From contig CM055191.1 of NCBI GenBank assembly GCA_029224185.1, positions 15,284,688 through 15,348,687 on the forward strand: 64,000 bases of DNA, in the 5' to 3' direction. Shown piece by piece: positions 1 to 64,000 of the stretch (positions are counted from its first letter, which is position 1; each line of letters begins with the position of its first letter). Below the pieces are notes generated by a model. It worked only from the letters and a program-made list of their open reading frames with translations, was not told the origin of the DNA and did no database searches. Both the position numbers and the translations under genes were made by a program. The DNA comes from Karalla daura (taxonomy: Eukaryota > Chordata > Actinopteri > Chaetodontiformes > Leiognathidae).

Positions 1-56634
<56,634 letters not shown>

Positions 56635-57945
56635 GAGGAAGAGGATGGACTCACCTCAAGTGCTTGAGCCCTGCACGCCACAATACACACACACACACAC
56701 ACTGATGTTTAAATCAGACACGCACATTGTCGTCCATCTGAAACTGTGGTGAGAGCCCCGCCCCCTTCCCAGCCAGCCCCGCCCCCTCCCCGCCTGTGCA
56801 CCCAGAGGTTTTCTCCACCAGGTGAAATGATGTAAATAGCTCTGTGGACTCTTGCACCGTATCTCTGTAAAAAAAAAAAAAAGAAAAGAAAAAAAAAGAC
56901 AGAAAAAAAGGGGGTCCGAAAAAGTGCCTGATCTATGTTAGCATCGTCCAGTGGTTAATGTTAAGGTAAGACCTGTTTTGTTCCCATCTCACAGCTGATT
57001 TCAGGATTAAACATCTCGTTTGTGTGAAGCTGCATGTCTCCTCAGAGCCAAACACTGAGTGTGTGTCTGGACACGTGCATCTCTTGAGTTGTGTGTTAAC
57101 TCGCTAGATTATTTTACAATTCATGTCGAGGATGAAGAGCCGGCACCATTTGTACAGGCTGCTTTTTATAATGAACATTCCCCCGGTCTTTAATTTCACT
57201 GTGTAAATGTAGATTGAAATGTCTTTTGAGTGATTTCCTCCATTCAGTATTGTTTGCTTTTTTTTATGAGCTATTATTGGATTTATCGACTGCAGAAGCA
57301 GATGCATAAAATTTGTGTTTTGTTTAATTTCACCTGAACACTGTGGAACACAATCAAATTAATTACTTTTTTTTGTTCTCTCTCAATGTTTTTTTTTTGT
57401 TTTTTTTCTATTCAGAGAAAACGCAGCAGCCGTTAACATTTCCCGCTGCAGCTCTGTCCTCCTGTTGCCAGAGTTGGAGCAGCTCCGCTCTGGGTTTGGA
57501 TTCTCTTAGACTTGGAATGAATTAGGAAGATAAATCTGTCGTTTGTGTCCCCGTGTTGCTGCCCCACTTCTTTTTTCTCGTCCTTATGCAAAGTCAGGCC
57601 TGCTCACTGTGGAGGCTGATCGTTCACCGGGTGACCTCTGACCTTTCAGCTGGGACCAGACCTGCATCCAGTCATGGCTCACGTCAGTTGTGTCTCTCTA
57701 GGTGAAACTAACAGGAACTGAACAAGCATTAACTTTGCGCCTCCTGCACTGCAGTCTGAAAAAAAACAAGCACTAAAGTAAAACTACGAGTGAAGCTGTG
57801 AGCTGGCCCTGAGTGATTTGACATTTAAACTTGAACAGTCTTAATAAGGAATGTGTGTCACCACCACGCCCTTCAGTTCAATACGAACTTATTTATTTTA
57901 TATTTTGTTTGCTTTTATAACCAATAAATCTGTAATGAGACAATG
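56635..57945 (+). other. col14a1: col14a1 3' untranslated region
   Basis: This non-coding stretch follows the taa stop. It contains a short (CA)n run at 56685-56702, two CCCCGCCCCC-type GC-rich boxes at about 56757-56792 and an A-rich tract at 56869-56908. The end is inferred from the poly(A) signal at 57923. The exact cleavage point is not known. Confidence 0.7.
57923..57928 (+). promoter_or_regulatory. col14a1: Poly(A) signal AATAAA for col14a1
   Basis: A canonical aataaa lies 1.3 kb after the stop codon, just before the region where the convergent mrpl13 transcript should end. Confidence 0.7.
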
Positions 57946-58039
57946 ACTTTGACTTTTTCGGTAATTTCTGTCAAACTAAGGTGCAAATTTAAGCAGACTT
58001 TACAACGTTTATATAAGAACTCCACTCGACAAGAAGAGG

Positions 58040-58653
58040 TTTATGAAAGCGTTTATTAGCCTATTTTACAATGGAACAGATTTGATTTATACTTTAACAA
58101 CACTATGGAAATGTCTATCACACTCACAAGACGAAAGGCTCTGGATTTCCTGACAGAGTTTAACAGTTTCTGCCGAGACCACATGGACGACCTCGATGTT
58201 GTCACACTCCTCCGCTTTCACTGTGTGCCTGCAAACCTTCAAAGGGCGAGATCGGCTGGAATGGATGTCATCTCTTTAACAGGCCAGATCTGATCTGATC
58301 ATTTCATGCTCGTATAATCACAGCAAAACCCACAGAACCTGATTTCCTCTGATCTGAGCCGAGCCACATGGTAGCGCCTCATGCTGTGGCTGCGTGCAGG
58401 GCAGCAGAGTTTGTGTTCACGGTGTCACCGTCGAGGTTATGACTCGAGTCCAGCGCCGCTGCCTGGACGTGCACACACATCCAACTGTTGGTTTGGTGTG
58501 AACGGGGAGGATCGGCTCTGCGCATTCAGAGCTGATAACATCTTAGAAATCTCATTAAAAGTCTGGTCGTTTTAAAACACTTTGTCAGGTATGGTTTTTT
58601 TTCTTTCCGTAGATAAGGTTTGGCTGCTCCGGTGGCGTCTGGCGGCCTCCGGT
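58040..58653 (-). other. mrpl13: mrpl13 3' untranslated region (inferred)
   Basis: Runs from the mrpl13 stop to just past a minus-strand AATAAA (tttatt on +, 58052-58057). An open frame on the + strand at 58105-58293 falls inside it and looks incidental. The extent is an inference from the signal. Confidence 0.55.
58052..58057 (-). promoter_or_regulatory. mrpl13: Poly(A) signal AATAAA for mrpl13
   Basis: tttatt on the + strand, about 600 bases after the mrpl13 stop and about 125 bases from the col14a1 poly(A) signal on the other strand. Confidence 0.55.
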
Positions 58654-58678
58654 TCAGTTCATCTTGTAGTCTTTAGGT
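58654..58678 (-). CDS. mrpl13: mrpl13 terminal coding exon, 25 coding bases
   Basis: The minus strand reads ctctccag, then one base completing Pro, then PKDYKMN and tga. It supplies the short tail (PPEDYRL-like) expected after LWTP, with correct phase and a good polypyrimidine acceptor. It was found by phase and homology reasoning because it is too short for any ORF listing. It lies 3.1 kb from the previous exon. Confidence 0.85.
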
Positions 58679-59047
58679 CTGGAGAGGGCGAGACGGCGCA
58701 TTAGTATGTGGAGGCACAAAAAGAACTGATTGTGTGGAAACGTGAAAAAAGGAAAGGATGACAGATGAGAAAGCAGAGATCTTATCCTTTGTTTTGTTTT
58801 TTTTGCCTTATGAAATGAGACCAGACACAGGCTGCACTTTTTCTGTTTTTCTCTCCCCCGATTTCATTTTGAGCAGAGACTGCAGCCGACTGATACCATC
58901 GGCTTGCGCTGTATTGGTTTTGATACAAAGTACAAAAAATGCTATCAGTGGTAATAGCTCTACTATCAACTACAGCGGTATGTTTATGCTGCTGATTTTC
59001 CTTTGAGCTGTGTGCGCGTGTGTGCGCGTGTGTGCGCGTGTGTGCGC

Positions 59048-59081
<34 letters not shown>

Positions 59082-60474
59082 AGGGAGGAGCAGCTGCATA
59101 TCCAATAATAATCTCTGCCTCTGCTCCCAGCTTTTCTGAGAGAATATTAACTGTGTTTAATGAAAGGGCAATGATTGAATCGCCCTCGGTGACCTCAAAC
59201 CTGCCTCCCCTGACACGCACGCACGCCCACAAACACATACACACACACATATATGTGATCAGTAAAAATGAATAAGACAAGAGTGTGAGTGCATATTAAC
59301 TAGGCTGAGCCCGTCACTTCAGCAGCCCCAGCTTGGTTTGACCTTGACGGCCACACAGCGACAGGCTACAGTACAGCCACTGATTGGCTGAGGAGATTGG
59401 ACCAGTAAACAATAAGAAGGGGCTCATTTATCACCATGCCCGCATACACTCTGACAGCAGTGTGCTACACAGACATGATGTAGAGACACACACACACACA
59501 CGCACACACACACAGAGAACAGTGTGAGCAGAGCCAGTGTTCAGTCATTCAGACCCAACATGTTTTGCTTAAATGTAACTGAGGAACCAGATGGAGGCTT
59601 TTCCACATCACATTCACGCAGCCGCTTTCAGGGCCTGTCGTAAAATACTGCTTGCGGGTTTCAGGGATAGTCCCTCCGAGTTACAACAAAACAATTTTAC
59701 AACTGCCTCTTGTGCTTATTAGTCACGCAGATTCGGGTTTAGTTAGCACTTCTCCAGGAAAACAAAACTCCGCTGCCGCCCAAAATACTGTAATGGAGGT
59801 GAAGGCTTTTTTCTTTTTACCGAAATATCACATTCAGAGAAAGAAAATCCACCGCAGCCGCTCAAGCTCTCCATTTTTAAACCATCGAGCCAGAGCGAGG
59901 CACCGAGGCGGATGGAGACATTCTGAAGAGCGATAGTTGAGAAGTTGGGCGAATAAAACCCAAACTTTATTCAGGTACGTCAGTAAAATGTTCCTCTTTA
60001 AATGTCACTTGGGTAAATTGACTCTTTAATAACTTGGACGGATTGCTGTCCAGCTGCTCCGCCAGACGGGAGCTGCTGCAGAGACATGGAGGCCGTGCAC
60101 CAGGAGTCGTGCTAACAGCCTGGTAACTGCACAGGGACACCTGCAGCACCCTGGAGGGAGAGAGCGACAGGGCGGCCCTGATCTGGATTGATCGACATTA
60201 AGATTTCGGAGTGGGACGGAGGGAACAAAGGACGCTCCCGGGTTAACCTGTCCGAGCGACGCTTGCCACTGTCGAGGCCGCGCAGACGTGAAAGGACGAC
60301 ATTATCGTGACGGCAAACCGCGGGTCACGGTGTCAGCCTAATCTCATCCGGGACGAGACTTTACTGAAAAAGTCATGAATACGATTACGCCGAATAACAG
60401 ATGCTCTCTCTCCGGCCCCCCCGCCGAGAGGCTGCGTGTGAGCCAAGCAGCTGGGAGGGGGTGGAACATGGTGC

Positions 60475-60567
<93 letters not shown>

Positions 60568-62769
60568 GGTCTGTGGCATTTTAACGCCAGATTTAACGTT
60601 AGCATTCAAAGGGACTGAAAGCTCTGAGACAGAAAGTAGAGACATACCACGGCTCTCAGTTCTGACAAGGACCTGTCACGTAGCCACGATGGGCAGTAAA
60701 TAACAAACGTCAATTTGGGGAAATAAAGGAGATACATTTATGCATTCCAGATCCGTCCCGGTTCCTCTGAGGTAACCGGCCCTGGAGCGGCGTCGTACGC
60801 GTCTCCGACCTCCCGTGAGTCGGCGGCTGCTCGTCCAGCAGCTCCTCCGATCGCCGACAGTCATTCGCACCGCATGCCACATGTGTTTGCAGTTACCACG
60901 AAAACGCTACATCCTATTTGCTTCTGCGTGAGTGAGGAGTGTCAGAGCGGAGCTGGCCGGCAGGAAGACGTGGGATTTGGCAGAGCTCCTCGTGTTGGGA
61001 CTTTGCGCGCGTTCTCTCGGCGAGGCGGTGGAGATGAGGCCGGGCCTGCGGAGGGCGAGCGGGGCAGGACGAGGCCCAACCGCTCTCCCTCGTTTACGCT
61101 AAGCCGGCGCCCTCGCCATCTGCCGCGGAGTTTCAAACCTGCTTTTTCTCCAATGCAAAATGCAAAAAACGGAGGTCCGTCTCAGACACTTCCCTTGGCA
61201 GCTTTAGGGAATTTGAAACCCGTTCGACGGTGGAACATTTTAATGAATGACTTCCTGTGTAACTGCAACGTCCCAAACACTGTGGTGCCGAGGGGCGTCG
61301 CTGACACTCCTTACTGAAAGTGGAGGCAGGTGAGAGGTAGAGGCACGGCATACATAGGCTCATCAATGTTGCCCCCTGCTGGCCGCCACTTATCAGCACA
61401 GGACACAAACCTGAGCAGACGCCCAGGGTTCGCTTGGTAAACATGAAAGCGTGTTATATTCTGTTAACTTAATGCGGCCGAGTACGACTCGATGTATGTC
61501 TTCTCAGCAGGGGATTTGTGTTACACATCGACAGAGCCTTCCAGCGTCACGAGCCGAATTCATTAAAGTAAACCAAAGTGAATGTTACATAGACGATTCA
61601 AAACCTGATTTTCTGAGAGGTGTTAACTGCTGGGCTCAATTAATGAATCATTTGCTACTGAGCCACACACAGCTACACACTAAAACGTCACAGACTGAAC
61701 AAATAAGTGACAATGATCAGTGGCATTCATACGCAGTCATACGTGTACAAGCCAGTGTGTGCAGATGAGTCTGCACACGTGCCAGAGAACCAGCAGTGTG
61801 TGTTTCTACTCACGGCGTCCAGAGCCTGGGGAAGGCGTCGATCTCCTCCTGTGTGTACTCGCTGAGTTTCCTGGGGATCGTCCTGGGCTGCGGCAGCTCC
61901 TCCGTCAGGTTCGCTCGGATGTCGTCTGGCAGCTCCTGGTGACGGGCGGACAGAGGAGACGGTGAGCTTGACAGATGGAGGCAGCACGCGCAATTCAAAG
62001 GGAAAGGAGAGGAGATGGGAGAGGGGAGGGAATGGGGGGGGGGGGGGGGGGGGGGGATATGAAAAGGATGGGGGGAAGAATGAGGAAGGGGGAACCATTA
62101 AGAGGCCAAAAAGCAGCCTCAGATTTTCTATCAGGACTTCACTCTGCAGAGCTGACAGCCGCTCACATTAATATTCATTACAGGTGTGTGTGGACCCAGC
62201 AGAGAGTGGTTTAGAGGAGCAGGTAAATAGTTTGCAATAGAAAGGAAACCTAGTGATAAACAAAACTCTGCTGCAGGTGAGACGGTAGACATTCACGAGG
62301 CTCTGGAAGCTTCTCTGACTTTCCTCATGTCTCAACATATGGAGAGGCGACAGGACGAAAGCGAGCACGTCATTCACTCTCTGCCACTCCAAACACACAT
62401 CGGCCGAGAAATGAAGGAGAAAAAGGTGCAACGCTCTCCCCCGTCAGGGCCATAAATCACGGTGAACCACCAATATTCATTTAAAAGTAATAAACTGGCA
62501 TTAGTAGCAAAGGTGACCCTGGATGCAGGGGCTTTAGCGTCGCTGAATCTAATCCAATGTCAGAGCCCGCCTCCTCGTAATGTGTCCTCCCTGTGTAATG
62601 TCCTTAACAAGCCTGGATGACTGAGGTGCAGAGGTGTCGGACGCCTGGTCGGCGCAGAGACACCGGGCCGAGCTCCACTCACGTCCTCAGGAAAGATGTG
62701 CAGCCGCTGCATCATGGTGCGCCGGGCCAGGTTCTTGGGCAGCATCCCGTACACCGCTAGCTTCACAAT
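58654..62769 (-). CDS. mrpl13: Mitochondrial ribosomal protein L13 (uL13m), C-terminal part, 3 exons
   Basis: A component of the large subunit of the mitochondrial ribosome. On the minus strand, exons 62769-62683, 61935-61814 and 58678-58654 join in frame to 77 residues ending in a tga stop. They include [20 protein letters not shown], then ERLHLFP-like and ELPQPR segments, [16 protein letters not shown] and the end PKDYKMN. These match the vertebrate MRPL13 C-terminus ([31 protein letters not shown] as recalled). The family is about 178 residues, so roughly the first 100 residues are upstream, beyond position 64000. I searched 62770-64000 by eye for the preceding exon and did not find it. 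The gene is convergent with col14a1, as in human. Confidence 0.95.
59011..59078. repeat. 10-bp tgtgcgcgtg array followed by (TG)n
   Basis: Four tandem copies of tgtgcgcgtg (the last with a at position 10), then pure TG. All are alternating purine-pyrimidine. Confidence 0.95.
60140..61140. promoter_or_regulatory. CpG-dense region, possible CpG island
   Basis: CpG dinucleotides are frequent, for example in gtcgtacgcgtctccgacc and tttgcgcgcgttctctcggc, in sharp contrast with the surrounding introns. It lies inside the last intron of mrpl13, away from any promoter I can place. Any function is inferred. Confidence 0.4.
60474..60568. repeat. (CAGA)n tetranucleotide array
   Basis: A 95-base perfect array inside CpG-rich intronic DNA. 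Confidence 0.98.
61814..61935 (-). CDS. mrpl13: mrpl13 exon: C-terminal mitochondrial extension
   Basis: Reads ELPDDIRANLTEELPQPR, then [20 protein letters not shown] and WT plus two bases of a Pro codon. The minus-strand acceptor is cgtcaccag and the donor gtgagt. Confidence 0.95.
61936..62682. other. mrpl13 intron, 0.75 kb
   Basis: Holds a G homopolymer at 62034-62056. Nothing else is recognised. Confidence 0.7.
62034..62056. repeat. Poly-G run, 23 bases
   Basis: An uninterrupted G run. The length may be uncertain from sequencing. Confidence 0.9.
62683..62769 (-). CDS. mrpl13: mrpl13 exon: conserved uL13 GMLPKN core
   Basis: Twenty-nine whole codons from [13 protein letters not shown] to RLHIFPED. 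The minus-strand acceptor is ttcctggcag and the donor gtgagt. YGMLPKNL is the signature of the L13 family. Confidence 0.95.
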
Positions 62770-64000
62770 CTGCCAGGAAGTGGAGGAGCACATTGAACAG
62801 GTTAACACGTTTCTTACTTGCACACGTATTCCCAGATTTTTTTTTTTAAATCACCATGTTCCTGAATGTGAGGCTGGCCGCTCAAATGTGGATTCACTTG
62901 GAGAGAATTACTGGACTGAGACACTGGACTGAAATATTGGAGGGGGATGTTGGACAGAGGCAGTGCTGACAAATCACTCATCTGTCCAACCCTATTTCTC
63001 CCTCTCTGCTGGCCAAACCTCCAGAACTCATTTCCACTAAACCACCATCAGGACACACGTCTGTGGTCAGCGGCTGGACTACGGCCTGCCTCGACATCCA
63101 GCCAACTGCAGAGTCAATGTCTCTCCTGGTTTCTGCAAACTGCAGATTGGAAACCGGCGCAGGTCATCAACCGATATGAGAAGAGCGGTTTGACGGTGTT
63201 TTTATTAGCCTATACAAGCTGTGGAACGTGTGGGGGGGGAAGGAAAACACACTCTCTACGCGGCTATTATCTTCAATGATTCTGAGTATCACTGATGCTG
63301 TTCTACAACTCCGTAGAGCTCGGAGTTCAGGTCAAACAACAAGGCAACAGCCAAGTCTGACAAAGTCTATGTGGAGTTGACATGCTGTCAATGTGTGTGG
63401 TTTAGTTTGCTCCCACAGTCCAAAACCCTGCATGCTTCAACTATCTGGAGACAGCATAACTGCCCATAGGTGTGAGTGTGACAGGCAGCTGTGCATTTGT
63501 GTGTCCTCTAACTGACCAGGGTGTATTCCCTGCCTTAGACCCGTAGGAGCTGGAGACAGACCTCAGCAGACTCCTGCAACACCAATGGGTACGACGCAGG
63601 TAAGATAATGGATGGATGGCTCTGTCACAGTTCACAGAAGAATGCATGCGATGGATTAACAGGATTAATGGCGTCTCTTTTCAGACAACCATCCATGAAT
63701 TTATTTGGTGGGAGGCCAAAAACACTCCGACATAACGACGGATGTGAAAGGCACACATGTTTATCAAGGTTATGCTTAACTGAACAATCTAAAGTCATTT
63801 CAGTGCAAGAGGTAACGTTGCTGCCATTTTATGTTATCTAGATTTGCCCACAACTAATCTCAGCTAATCTATTCAGTGCTGCTGGAAGCGTTGGAGGCAT
63901 GACGTCTCATTTTTTCCCTATTCATTTCCAAAAACAATGAAAGTCAAATGGAAGCAAACTGCATTTATTTCAGGCACCGTTCAAAATACTTCAAACATGT
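62770..64000. other. mrpl13 intron, continues past window
   Basis: Contains the SINE 3' part at 63371-63620. The preceding mrpl13 exon was not found here. Confidence 0.6.
63371..63620 (+). mobile_element. SINE body and 3' end with ATGG tail
   Basis: gtggagttgacatgctgtca, then gctcccacagtccaaaaccc, cccataggtgtgagtgtgac and ccagggtgtattccctgcct, ending in taatggatggatgg. This is the same family as the copies at 28264 and 53091, and it lacks the tRNA-like head. Confidence 0.75.

Larger units (their letters stand above)
58679..61813. other. mrpl13 last intron, 3.1 kb
   Basis: Contains a tgtgcgcgtg array and (TG)n at 59011-59078, (CAGA)n at 60474-60568 and CpG-dense DNA over about 60140-61140. 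No coding exon is recognised. Confidence 0.65.

Noticed and set aside
60874..61317. 147-codon + strand ORF
   Set aside because: It arises in the CpG-dense region where stop codons are rarer. Its Arg/Gly/Pro-rich composition and lack of any motif argue against a gene.

Overview
The window is vertebrate genomic DNA, most likely from a ray-finned (teleost) fish. Short exons with GT/AG junctions are spread through long introns rich in (CA/TG)n, (CT/GA)n and other microsatellites, and there are tRNA-derived SINE copies with ATGG-type tails as found across teleosts. There is no operon structure and there are no bacterial signals.

Positions 1-56634 (+ strand) carry the 3' half of one large gene, a type XIV collagen (undulin; col14a1), a fibril-associated (FACIT) collagen of the extracellular matrix. 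I placed 24 coding exons by joining reading frame and splice phase across every junction. They give 884 contiguous residues. In order these are: a Pro/Thr-rich linker; a von Willebrand factor A domain with an intact metal-binding site; a thrombospondin-N/laminin-G-like (TSPN) domain; the COL2 triple helix; the NC2 hinge; the COL1 triple helix; and an unusual NC1 tail with five QPYN repeats and an 11-residue glutamate run. The N-terminal half (signal peptide, fibronectin III repeats, first vWA) lies upstream of the window. A 3' UTR with a poly(A) signal near 57923 ends the gene.

Positions 58040-64000 (- strand) hold the convergent 3' end of mrpl13 (mitochondrial ribosomal protein uL13m). Three coding exons are identifiable, at 62683-62769, 61814-61935 and 58654-58678, followed by a 3' UTR. 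Earlier exons lie beyond the window. The tail-to-tail order COL14A1-MRPL13 is the same as on human chromosome 8q24, which supports both names.

The rest is intron. Notable contents are: a possible antisense open region in CpG-rich DNA in intron 1 (about 1072-1617) with an 11-bp palindrome behind it (1874-1899); a perfect 15-bp hairpin at 10240-10277; a degenerate telomere-like minisatellite at 24621-24836; a SINE split by a MITE-like element at 28264-29005; several more SINE fragments, two of them in opposite orientation in intron 23; and simple repeats sitting directly against several splice acceptors. I found no new molecular system. The best leads are the collagen tail, the repeat-built splice sites and the antisense open region.
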